DNA from: a virus
Strand: one strand, 5' to 3'
Length of the DNA: 35,072 nucleotides
Virus record (IMG/VR): IMGVR_UViG_3300046642_000151
Coordinates: 1-35,072 of that record
The notes beneath the pieces are model-generated. The model made no database searches, was not told where the DNA came from, and was given only the letters and a program-made list of their open reading frames with translations. The position numbers were made by a program, and so were the translations under genes. Positions 1 through 8,112 of the stretch are shown in pieces (position 1 is the stretch's first letter; every line of letters begins with the position of its first letter).

Positions 1-147
1 GAGCCGGGCGCGACGATCACCTTCGGCGGCATCCCCGGCTATCACATGGAGCCGCTCAACGCTCCGGCTGAGGCGATGGTCAAGAAGCATCCGACGAGCT
101 ACATCGACCCGATTCTCGCCATGACGAACGTCACGGCTCGCGCATAA
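1..147 (+). CDS. C-terminal fragment of a phage structural protein, probably major capsid protein
   Basis: Frame 1 is open from the first base to a TAA at 145-147 and gives 48 residues ending in MTNVTARA. The 5' part lies outside the window. No domain can be read from so short a tail. The major-capsid call comes from position only: it lies immediately before a small decoration-like gene, a staple-like gene and the head-tail adaptor, where podoviruses usually carry the capsid gene. Another virion protein is possible. Confidence 0.45.
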   Translation, partial: EPGATITFGGIPGYHMEPLNAPAEAMVKKHPTSYIDPILAMTNVTARA

Positions 148-157
148 GGAGCAGGCC

Positions 158-454
158 ATGTCACCGGACATCGTTGTCGAATCAGGCGGCTACGCGCAGG
201 TCTCTGCGAGCGGCAACGTGTGGCCCAAGTCTGTGGCCCTTCTTGGCATCTTCGTGTCGGCCGCGACGACCACGCCGACGATCACGATCTATGACGATCC
301 GTCGACGGGTACCGCCACGAAGATTGTCGACACGTTCACGCCTGTGGCAGGCACGTACTACAAGCTCCCGTTCCGCGCGCTCAAGGGCTTGAACGTCGTC
401 CTTGGCGGCACGGTGTCGTGCACGGTCGGATTCCAGACCGAAACCCTGGCTTGA
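158..454 (+). CDS. small structural protein, possible head decoration protein
   Basis: This encodes 98 aa and starts 10 bases after the preceding stop behind the purine-rich sequence AAGGAGCAGG, a good ribosome site. The product is rich in Val, Thr and Gly with alternating hydrophobic residues, suggesting an all-beta fold. It has no signal peptide and no membrane segment. Size, composition and place between capsid and adaptor genes fit a capsid-decorating or head-completion protein, but I recognise no family. Function is inferred from neighbours only. Confidence 0.55.
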   Translation: MSPDIVVESGGYAQVSASGNVWPKSVALLGIFVSAATTTPTITIYDDPSTGTATKIVDTFTPVAGTYYKLPFRALKGLNVVLGGTVSCTVGFQTETLA

Positions 455-461
455 GGCTGAA

Positions 462-815
462 ATGGCATACGCGATCGTCGACATGAAACGGGACAAGGAT
501 TTCGAAGGTCCCGACTATCCCGAGCCGAGCCCGTATCCGTATGGGCTGCGCATCAGCCTGAACAAGGAAGATCTCGAAAAGCTCGGCATCGGCGACATGC
601 CGGCGCTCGGCGATCAGATGTGCTTCTACGTCTGCGGCGATGTGTGCAGCACGGCGGAATCGCAGGACGAGTACGGCGAGACGCGCTGCGTTGGCGTCCA
701 GATCAAGCAGATGTCCGTCGAGGAACCGCCCGCAGCAGAGACGGAAGAGCGCAAGGACGCCGTCAAGGGTGGCTTCAAAGAAGCGGCGTCGAAGCTCTAC
801 AAGAACCAGGGGTAA
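462..815 (+). CDS. capsid staple-like protein
   Basis: This encodes 117 aa. An in-frame ATG at 402 exists, but it lies inside the upstream gene. The ATG at 462, eight bases after the upstream stop at 454, gives the plausible N-terminus MAYAIVDMKR. The N-terminal pattern (MKR, an acidic/Pro linker, then YPYGLRISL, residues 1-32) resembles small virion proteins annotated as capsid staple proteins in tailed phages. A central domain carries Cys residues (FYVCGDVCS), and the tail is charged and Lys-rich. Resemblance is by eye. If correct, it sits on the outer capsid and clamps capsomers. Confidence 0.5.
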   Translation: MAYAIVDMKRDKDFEGPDYPEPSPYPYGLRISLNKEDLEKLGIGDMPALGDQMCFYVCGDVCSTAESQDEYGETRCVGVQIKQMSVEEPPAAETEERKDAVKGGFKEAASKLYKNQG

Positions 816-818
816 GGC

Positions 819-1562
819 ATGGCATCGTCACAGGTCCAGATCGCGAACATGGCGCTCGATGTGATCGGCACGCGGTCGAGCATCGCGAGCCTGAGCGAGG
901 GCAGCAACGAAGCAAACGCGATCGCGCGGCACTGGGACAACGCCGTCGACGCGATGCTGCGCGCGGCACACTGGAACTTTGCCCGAAAGCAGATCGCACT
1001 GACTCTGTTGCAGGACGGCACGAACGGCGGCACGGTCCCGACGCCGTGGCTCTACGAATACGCCTACCCGAGCGACTGCGTGCTGCTGCGCCAACTGATC
1101 CCGATGATTCAGGTCGGCACGGCGAGCCCCGGCATTCCCGGCCAGCCTGCCGGCGTCGCCGCGTACGGACCGCCCGTGCGCTTCCTGATGTCGACCGATC
1201 TGGACATCAACGGAAACCCGCTCGAAGTCCTGCTGACGAACCAGCCGCAGGCGATCGGCGTCTACACGTTCCGCAACACCAACACGGCGATGTGGGATGC
1301 GCTCTACGTGCAGGGCTTCGCTGCCTACCTCGGCGCGCGCGTGTGTATGACGCTCACCGGCGACAAGGGAACGCAGCAGATGGCGTTCCGCATGGCCCAG
1401 CAGTACGCGATCGACGCCCAGCGCATGAACGGCAACGAAGGTTTGACCGTGATCGACACGGTTCCGGATTGGATGAGAGTGCGCGGCTACGCGTCTGATT
1501 GGGCGTGGCCCGACGGCGGGATGTACACGTACGGTCCTCAATCGCTCACGCTCATAGGCTGA
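819..1562 (+). CDS. head-tail adaptor, T7 gp11 (tail tubular protein A)-like
   Basis: This encodes 247 aa, starting 3 bases after the staple-like gene. The N-terminal helical region (QIANMALDVIGTRSSI, then a repeated helix with NAIARHWDNAVDAMLRAAHWNFA at about residues 28-51) is the classic pattern of podoviral tail tubular protein A/adaptor proteins. These form a dodecameric ring under the portal and receive the nozzle. The next gene is the large nozzle-like protein, the T7 gp11-gp12 order. Length is close to the usual 190-250 aa of the family. Confidence 0.78.
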   Translation: MASSQVQIANMALDVIGTRSSIASLSEGSNEANAIARHWDNAVDAMLRAAHWNFARKQIALTLLQDGTNGGTVPTPWLYEYAYPSDCVLLRQLIPMIQVGTASPGIPGQPAGVAAYGPPVRFLMSTDLDINGNPLEVLLTNQPQAIGVYTFRNTNTAMWDALYVQGFAAYLGARVCMTLTGDKGTQQMAFRMAQQYAIDAQRMNGNEGLTVIDTVPDWMRVRGYASDWAWPDGGMYTYGPQSLTLIG

Positions 1563-1563
1563 T

Positions 1564-4374
1564 ATGTCGAATCCAATCATCCTTCCGAGTTTTGCCGCTG
1601 GCGAGCTGGCGCCGTCGATGTACGGGCGCGTCGATCTGGCGAAGTATCACGTCGGCGCGGCGCTGCTGCGCAACTACTTCGTCGACTACCGCGGCGGCGC
1701 ATCATCGCGCACCGGCACGCAGTTCGTCGGACAGGTGAAGGACAGCACGAAGCCGAACCGGCTCGTCCCGTTCCAGTTCAGCACGAGCCAGACCTATATC
1801 CTGGTGTTCGGGGACATGACGCTGCGGTTCGTGACGAACGGCGGGTATGTGCTCGAAACCCCGACGTCTATCGTCTCGATCTCGCACGCCAATCCGGGCG
1901 TGATCACGAATCCGGGCAACACGTATAGCAACGGGGATCTCATCTTCCTGTCGAACCTCGGCGGGATGACCCAACTGAACCAGCGCTACGCGACCGTGGC
2001 GAACTCGACCGGCAGCACGTACACGCTGATCGACATGTTCGGCGTTCCGATCGACACGACGAATTACGGTTCGTACACGTCGGGCGGCCAAGCGGCGCGC
2101 GTCTACACGATCGCGACGCCGTATGCCGCGGCTGATCTGGCGCTGCTGAAGTTCACGCAGAGCGCGGACATCATGACGTTCGTGCATCCGGGATACACGC
2201 CGCAGAAGTTGACGCGGCTCGGGAATGCGAACTGGACAATCACGCCGATCACCTTCGGATCGACGGTAGCGGTCCCGACTGGGCTCACGTGCACCACGAG
2301 CGGCGGCGGCACGCAGTACACCGGCACGTTCTATCAATACGCCGTGACGGCCATCGTCGGCGGCATTGAGGGGCAGGCGGGCACGGTGTCGAGCGCGGGC
2401 ATCGCGGCGCTGGGCCAGAATGTCGGCCAGAAGAACACGATCGGATGGAATGCCGTGACTGGCGCGACCAGCTATCGGATCTACCGGACACAGGAAAATC
2501 TCAGTTCGTTCGTGCCGCAGGGCGCGCTCTACGGCTACATCGGCACGGCGGTGCAGGCCGGGACGAACACGTTCATCGACGAGAATATCCTCCCGGACTT
2601 CACGAACACGCCACCGCAGTTCAACAATCCGTTCACGATCGCGGGGAATCCCGGCTGCGTGACGTTCTACCAGCAGCGGCAGGTATTCGGCGGCATGGCG
2701 AATGCACCCGAGCAGGTCGACTTCTCGAAGTCCGGCGACTTCTTCAACATGGATTACTCGATCCCGTCGAAGGATGACGACAACATCGAGATCACCATCG
2801 CGAGCCTTCAGGTCAACTCGATCGAGCACCTGGTGCCGATGCAGAGTCTGATCGCGCTGACGACGAGCGGCGCGTGGAAGATCGACGGCGGCGCCGCGGG
2901 AACCGCGATCACGCCGAGCCAGATCGAGGCAGTGCCGCAGGCATACAACGGATGCAGTTCGGTCGCGCCGCTGACGATCAACTACGACATCCTCTACGTG
3001 CAGGCGAAGGGCTCGATCGTCCGCGACTTGTCCTATAACTTCTACGTCAACATCTTCACCGGCGCCGACATCTCTCTGATGGCGAACCACCTGTTCTACG
3101 GCCACCAGATTACCGAATGGTCGTACGCCGAGGAACCGTTCAAGCTGGTATGGGCTGTCCGCGAAGATGGCATCCTGCTTTCCCTCACCTATCTGAAGGA
3201 GCAGGACGTGTCCGCGTGGGCGCACCACGACACGCAGGGGCTCTACAAATCGGTGTGCGCGATCAGTGAGGGCAACGAGAACGTCGTCTACGTGATCGTC
3301 GAGCGGTTCATCCAAGGGCAATACCTGCAATACATCGAGCGGTTCGCGAGCCGGAACATGGGCGGCGATCCGACAATCGGGCTACCGGCCGATCCGTCGC
3401 GCGCGTGGTGCGTCGACGCTGGGCTTCAATACCCGCTGAATAAGCCGAACGCCACGCTGACGCCGATCGCCACCGATGCGATTCCCGTCATCTACGGCGT
3501 GCACGTGATCGCGGGCGGCTCCGGCTACAGCCCGAGCACGATCATCAACATCACGGATTCGACCGGCACCGACGGCATCCTGACGCCGATCATTGTCGGC
3601 GGCGTCATCACCGGCGTGAACATCGTCAATCCTGGCGTGAACTGGACGAACCCGACGCTCACCGTCTACGATCCGCTCGGCGGCTCGGGCGCGGCGCTTC
3701 AGACGATTCTCGCCAGTCCGGTCACGATGAACGCGAGCGCGGCCGTGTTCGGCACGACGCAGGTCGGCGACGTGGTGCGCATCAGCGGCGGCCTCGGTTA
3801 CGTCCTGTCGATCCCGACGTCCAGCCAGATCATCGTGAACGTGGTCAATCCGCTCACAGGGGTGTGGCCTGTCGTGGCCGGTTCGTGGTCAGTGACGACG
3901 CCCGTGCAATCAATCTCCGGGCTCGATCATCTCGACGGTCAGACGGTAAGCATCCTCGCCGACGGCAACGTGGCGCCGCAGCAGACCGTGGTGAACGGGA
4001 CGGTCACACTCGACCGGAAGTACAGCGCGATCACCGTGGGCCTGCCGTTCACCTGCCAGTTGCAGAGCCTCTACATCGACGTGCAGGCGCCGGGCGGCAC
4101 GATCCAGAGCAAGCGCAAGACGATCCCGAACGTGACGGTTAGGGTGCAGGACACGCGCGGCATCTTCGCCGGCCCGAACTTCAACAACCTGATCGAGGTC
4201 AAGGAACGGACGACCGAGGCGATGGGCCAACCTATCACGCTGTTCACGGGCGACCAGCGCGTTTTGCTGCCGGCGAATTACAACGTCCCCGGCCAAGTCT
4301 GCATTCAGGTAACCGATCCGCTGCCGAGCACGATCCTGGCGCTGATCCCCGAAATCAATGTGGGGGACACGTGA
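1564..4374 (+). CDS. tail nozzle-like protein (tail tubular protein B-like)
   Basis: This encodes 936 aa and starts one base after the adaptor stop. The N-terminus (FAAGELAPSMYGRVDLAKYHVGAA, then NYFVDYRGGASSRTGTQFV, within residues 9-55) is the hallmark start of podoviral nozzle proteins, which build a beta-propeller tube beneath the adaptor. The rest is beta-rich with Gly/Thr/Val repeats and an insertion near residues 720-800 (VGDVVRISGGLGYVLS) of the type seen in many phage proteins of this class. No catalytic motif is visible. It is probably a structural hexamer of the short tail. Confidence 0.78.
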   Translation: MSNPIILPSFAAGELAPSMYGRVDLAKYHVGAALLRNYFVDYRGGASSRTGTQFVGQVKDSTKPNRLVPFQFSTSQTYILVFGDMTLRFVTNGGYVLETPTSIVSISHANPGVITNPGNTYSNGDLIFLSNLGGMTQLNQRYATVANSTGSTYTLIDMFGVPIDTTNYGSYTSGGQAARVYTIATPYAAADLALLKFTQSADIMTFVHPGYTPQKLTRLGNANWTITPITFGSTVAVPTGLTCTTSGGGTQYTGTFYQYAVTAIVGGIEGQAGTVSSAGIAALGQNVGQKNTIGWNAVTGATSYRIYRTQENLSSFVPQGALYGYIGTAVQAGTNTFIDENILPDFTNTPPQFNNPFTIAGNPGCVTFYQQRQVFGGMANAPEQVDFSKSGDFFNMDYSIPSKDDDNIEITIASLQVNSIEHLVPMQSLIALTTSGAWKIDGGAAGTAITPSQIEAVPQAYNGCSSVAPLTINYDILYVQAKGSIVRDLSYNFYVNIFTGADISLMANHLFYGHQITEWSYAEEPFKLVWAVREDGILLSLTYLKEQDVSAWAHHDTQGLYKSVCAISEGNENVVYVIVERFIQGQYLQYIERFASRNMGGDPTIGLPADPSRAWCVDAGLQYPLNKPNATLTPIATDAIPVIYGVHVIAGGSGYSPSTIINITDSTGTDGILTPIIVGGVITGVNIVNPGVNWTNPTLTVYDPLGGSGAALQTILASPVTMNASAAVFGTTQVGDVVRISGGLGYVLSIPTSSQIIVNVVNPLTGVWPVVAGSWSVTTPVQSISGLDHLDGQTVSILADGNVAPQQTVVNGTVTLDRKYSAITVGLPFTCQLQSLYIDVQAPGGTIQSKRKTIPNVTVRVQDTRGIFAGPNFNNLIEVKERTTEAMGQPITLFTGDQRVLLPANYNVPGQVCIQVTDPLPSTILALIPEINVGDT

Positions 4375-4829
4375 TGCTCGGTCAGATCGTCGCCGCGACC
4401 AAGACGCACGCCTTGATGATGGCGCCGAACATGCGCGCGGTCGAGGCGCGCGAGGTCATGGATTCCGACGGGCTCACGCCGGTTCGCGCGCTGATCCGCG
4501 AGGTAGAGCGCTCGTCTGTGGCGTGGTCATGGATCGTCGACGGCGAAGTCGCGTGCATGTTCGGGATAATCTCGCCTGACATGCTCGGCGCCGCTTACCC
4601 GTGGTTCCTGACGACGCCGCTGGTCGAGAAACACTCGCGTCAGTTCGCGCGCGCGTGCAAGACGCTGCTCCCTGAATTGCTCTCGGCTCATCCCCGGCTA
4701 TCCGGTCACGTCGACGCGCGCCACGCGCTCTCTGTGCGCTGGCTGCGCTGGCTCGGTGCCGATGTAAGAGAGGCGGAAAAATGGGGCAAAGCTGATGTAC
4801 TGTTCCATCCGTTTTCAATCGGAGCATGA
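4374..4829 (+). CDS. internal virion protein, GNAT-like fold (T7 gp13/DUF2833 type)
   Basis: This encodes 151 aa. I chose the ATG at 4374, which overlaps the upstream TGA (TGATG) and has GGGGGA seven bases before it. A GTG at 4371 is too close to that ribosome site. The pattern (MRAVEAREVMDSDG early, a VAWSWIVDGEVACMFGIIS strand-turn-strand centrally, then WFLTTPLVEKH and RWLRWLGADV) matches small phage proteins with a GNAT-like fold, including T7 gp13. In T7 that protein is needed for proper internal virion protein incorporation. Real acetyltransferase activity is doubtful. Confidence 0.65.
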   Translation: MLGQIVAATKTHALMMAPNMRAVEAREVMDSDGLTPVRALIREVERSSVAWSWIVDGEVACMFGIISPDMLGAAYPWFLTTPLVEKHSRQFARACKTLLPELLSAHPRLSGHVDARHALSVRWLRWLGADVREAEKWGKADVLFHPFSIGA

Positions 4830-5258
4830 ATGGAACTTGCCCTAATCGATCAGGTGAACCGGCTAGAGGCCGAGATTGCTCGGCTGCCGCAGAAGGAGTG
4901 CCCGGTGTGGCATCACTTCGCGCCGGGCGTCTACGCGCGAAAGATGCTGGTTCCGAAGGGAACTGTTCTCACGGGAGCCGTGCATAAGACAGAGCACCTC
5001 TGCATCGTGTCCGGTCTGATCGACGTGACGACCGACGAAGGCGTGCGTCGGATCTGTGACCTGCAAGCGGTGTTCTCGTCGAAGCCCGGCACGAAGCGCG
5101 CGGGCTACGCGCTCGAAGACACGTATTGGACGACTGTCCACGCCACCGACGAGACGGATCTCGACAAGCTCGTGATCGAGTTGACCGAATCGACGAATCA
5201 GCAACTGCTCGGCGGCGTCGACAACGTCCAGTTGAATAACAATCTCCTGAAGGGGTAG
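4830..5258 (+). CDS. cupin-fold phage protein
   Basis: This encodes 142 aa and begins directly after the preceding stop. Residues 26-75 show a cupin-type double-stranded beta-helix pattern: HHFAPGVYARKMLVPKGTVLTG, a buried His (HKTEHLCIVSGLIDV) and later a second beta set. The His positions could bind a metal, but catalytic function is unknown. Similar cupin-like proteins recur between adaptor/nozzle and ejection genes of temperate podophages. It is likely virion-associated or an assembly factor. Confidence 0.55.
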   Translation: MELALIDQVNRLEAEIARLPQKECPVWHHFAPGVYARKMLVPKGTVLTGAVHKTEHLCIVSGLIDVTTDEGVRRICDLQAVFSSKPGTKRAGYALEDTYWTTVHATDETDLDKLVIELTESTNQQLLGGVDNVQLNNNLLKG

Positions 5259-5262
5259 CGAG

Positions 5263-5799
5263 ATGTCATTCGGAATATCAGCCGCTACAGCCGCAGAAAT
5301 TGCCGTTGCTGCCTCGGCGGCAGTCAGCGCGGCCGGCGCGATTTCTTCGGGGATCTCGCAAAGCCGGGCGGCCAGCTATCAGGCGCAGGTCGCGTCCAAT
5401 AACGCGAAGATCGCCGGCTACAACGCGAACGCCGCGATCGAGACTGGAAACCAGAAGCTGCAGGCGGCACAGGAAAAGGCGGCCGAGCAGATGGGCGCCA
5501 TCCGCGCGGCGATGGGCGCGAGCGGAGTCGATCTCAACTCAGGAAGCGCGCTGCGCAATCAGCAGGGCTTGGCCGAAGTCAACGACTTGAACGAGCAGAC
5601 GATCACCAGCAATGCGGCGCGCTCGGCGTGGAACTTCCGCAATCAGGGGAACGACTTCACCGCGCAGGCCGGGCTTGACGAAGAGAAAGCGCAGTCCGCT
5701 GAGACGGCTGGGCTCGTCGGCGGATTCTCGTCGCTCCTGTCCGGCGCCGGCACGTTCGCGAAGAACTATAACCAGTCGTTCCCCTCGGCGACCCAATAA
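5263..5799 (+). CDS. internal virion / DNA-ejection protein, T7 gp14-like
   Basis: This encodes 178 aa. The N-terminal 30 residues are an Ala/Gly/Ser-rich hydrophobic segment that could insert in a membrane. Helical Gln/Ala/Asn-rich repeats follow (about 33-80), then the motif GAIRAAMGASGVDLNSGSAL (about 74-93), which is typical of podoviral internal virion proteins of the gp14/gp7 class. These leave the capsid first and form a pore in the outer membrane during DNA entry. It is followed by two larger ejection proteins, matching the T7 gp14-gp15-gp16 order. Confidence 0.7.
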   Translation: MSFGISAATAAEIAVAASAAVSAAGAISSGISQSRAASYQAQVASNNAKIAGYNANAAIETGNQKLQAAQEKAAEQMGAIRAAMGASGVDLNSGSALRNQQGLAEVNDLNEQTITSNAARSAWNFRNQGNDFTAQAGLDEEKAQSAETAGLVGGFSSLLSGAGTFAKNYNQSFPSATQ

Positions 5800-8112
5800 A
5801 TGCCAACCCTCCCGAAACTCGACACGGTCCAGAGCGTCTTCAGCGACGGGACACTCGCATCGCAGAACATCCAGGCCGGCCCGGACAACTTTGGCGGACA
5901 GGTCGCGCAAGCCGTCAGCGGAGTGGGTCAGGCTGGCCAGCAGGTCGCCGGCGACATCCAGCAGACCGCCATGATGTACAAGGGCGTGCGGGACGAGACG
6001 AACGCGAACGACGCGTACACCTCGTTTACGAACGACGTCCGCGACACGACTTCGAAGCTCTACCAGCAGCAGGGAAAGGCCGCGGTCGACGCCGTGCCGG
6101 CCGCCAATCAGGCGATTGAAGAAGCGCGCCAGAAATATCGCGACTCATTGGCCGATCCGCAAGCGCAGCACATGTTCGATCAGGTGTCGACGCGGCACAT
6201 CCAGAACGTGCTCGACGAGAACTCGCGGTTCGGCTCGGTGCAGCAGAAAACGTACGAGGACCAGACCAGCGACGGGATGGTCCAGAACTACCAGCAGCAG
6301 GCGGCGCAGCACTGGAACGATCCGAACGCGTTCAGCGGGAATCTTGCTGCTATGGCGGTCGAGCGGCAGACGCACGGCGAGATGCGCGGCGAGCCGCAGG
6401 AATACATCAATGCGAAAATCCAGACCGATGTAAGCGCGTCGTGGGTCGACCGCCTGAAGGGCATGGCCGCATCCGGTGATCCGTCGACGGCGCTCAATCT
6501 GCTCAAGAACGGCGAGGACTGGACCGACAGCACTGGGAAAGCGCGGCATACGGATGTCCGGTCGCAGATCCTGCCGGCGCAACTCCCGGCGATTCAGGCG
6601 GAACTGTCGAGCCATGCGGCCGACCAGATCGGCGTTCAGTACGGGAACCAGACGACGAACCCGGCGCCCGGCGCCGCGTCTCTCGGCGTGCGCAACAACA
6701 ATCCGGGCAACCTGAAGAACCCGCAGACCGGCCAGTTCCAGCAGTTCGGATCGCAGGCCGACGGCATCCAGGCGGCAGACCAGAATCTGCAAGCCTACGC
6801 GACGAAGCACGGCATCGCCACGATTAATGACACGATAGCCCGATGGGATCTCGGGCATGCTCCCTCGACTCCTGCGGAACAGTCAGAAGTTGCTTCCTAT
6901 GTTGCATCGGTTTCGAAGGCGACCGGTATCGCGCCGGACCAGAAGATAGACCTGACCGACCCTGCCGTCCGCCAGAAGGTCCGCGAGGCGATGTTCGATG
7001 TCGAGTCGCCGGGCTGGCGCGCGGCGGCCAAACAAGCGCCGCCAGCGGGCGCGGCGGCCGGCGCCGTGAGTGGCACGCTTCCCGTCGGCAATGCCGCAGG
7101 CGTGCCGAACGCCGCGCAGATCGCACCGCCTCCTGTCGGGCTCGCGAATGATCCGGCCACGATGAAGGCGAACCAGGACGCCAACGCCGAGCAGGCGCGG
7201 CAAGCGGCACAGGCGCATGTTCTCCAACTGACAAACGACCCGATCGCGGCGAAGAAGGCCGGCGACGTGGCGGCGGCGACTGTCGTCGGGAACACGAATT
7301 CAGCCATCTCAGCGCAGCAAGCGCGCCAACAAGCGGCATCCGGCACGCTGAGCAAATTGATCACGGGCGATCCTGCCACCGGCGCGGCGCCGATCACATC
7401 GTTCTCCGCGCTCATGGCGAACCCCGTGGCCTATGCCCAGTACAGCCAGCTTTCCCCGCAGGGACAGGCGGCCGTGACCGAGCGGCTCACGAACCCCGGC
7501 GCGATCCACATGACGCAGGATTCGCTCAACACGTATTACAAGCTGAAGGGCATGGCGATCAATGATCCCGCATCCTTCGCTAAGGAAGATCTGTCTGCGC
7601 AGTTCGGCAAGATGCCCGAAGCGCAGTTGATGCAACTGATCAACCAGCAGTCGATGATCTCGAAGAGGGATGTTTCCAGTTCAACGCGCGCGCTCAATTG
7701 GAGCCGCACGAAGGGCGAGGTGTCCGACATCGTGAACGCAGCGATCCCGAAGAATGACCCGGACAAGGCCGACAAGGCGACGATGTTCTACGGGAAGTTG
7801 CAGGAAGCGCTCGACCAGTACCACGACCAGAACCAGAAGTATCCCGACGCGCAGACGACGCGCAAGATCGCGGGCGGGCTGGTCGCGCATGGCACGCAAG
7901 GGGCGCCGAGCATTCTCCCGAGTTGGCTCGGTGGGAACTCGACCATTCGCGCGTTCGAATCACCGGACCTGTCGAAGTTCCAGGCGGCGGTTCCGCCCGA
8001 GCAGAAGCCGCAGCTCGTCGCGTCATTCCAAAAGGTGATGGGCCGCGCGCCGACGGATGACGAGCTCGCGCAGGCGTACACCGCGTTCACTCTGCAACGG
8101 AAGACAAAATAA
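5800..8112 (+). CDS. internal virion protein with putative peptidoglycan-active domain
   Basis: This encodes 770 aa and begins immediately after the gp14-like gene. Most of the chain is predicted helical, Gln/Ala/Asp-rich and hydrophilic, as in T7 gp15-type ejection proteins. Residues 298-305 read RNNNPGNL, followed by a domain of about 100 aa ending near VESPGW. This RNNNPGNL element marks virion-associated domains, probably muralytic, in many phages. It would help a transenvelope channel cross the cell wall. No canonical SLT glutamate motif could be placed with confidence. Confidence 0.7.
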   Translation: MPTLPKLDTVQSVFSDGTLASQNIQAGPDNFGGQVAQAVSGVGQAGQQVAGDIQQTAMMYKGVRDETNANDAYTSFTNDVRDTTSKLYQQQGKAAVDAVPAANQAIEEARQKYRDSLADPQAQHMFDQVSTRHIQNVLDENSRFGSVQQKTYEDQTSDGMVQNYQQQAAQHWNDPNAFSGNLAAMAVERQTHGEMRGEPQEYINAKIQTDVSASWVDRLKGMAASGDPSTALNLLKNGEDWTDSTGKARHTDVRSQILPAQLPAIQAELSSHAADQIGVQYGNQTTNPAPGAASLGVRNNNPGNLKNPQTGQFQQFGSQADGIQAADQNLQAYATKHGIATINDTIARWDLGHAPSTPAEQSEVASYVASVSKATGIAPDQKIDLTDPAVRQKVREAMFDVESPGWRAAAKQAPPAGAAAGAVSGTLPVGNAAGVPNAAQIAPPPVGLANDPATMKANQDANAEQARQAAQAHVLQLTNDPIAAKKAGDVAAATVVGNTNSAISAQQARQQAASGTLSKLITGDPATGAAPITSFSALMANPVAYAQYSQLSPQGQAAVTERLTNPGAIHMTQDSLNTYYKLKGMAINDPASFAKEDLSAQFGKMPEAQLMQLINQQSMISKRDVSSSTRALNWSRTKGEVSDIVNAAIPKNDPDKADKATMFYGKLQEALDQYHDQNQKYPDAQTTRKIAGGLVAHGTQGAPSILPSWLGGNSTIRAFESPDLSKFQAAVPPEQKPQLVASFQKVMGRAPTDDELAQAYTAFTLQRKTK

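Noticed and set aside
1702-3330. 542-codon minus-strand frame opposite the nozzle gene
   Set aside because: Arg/Val/Asp-rich shadow without ribosome site or recognisable domain.
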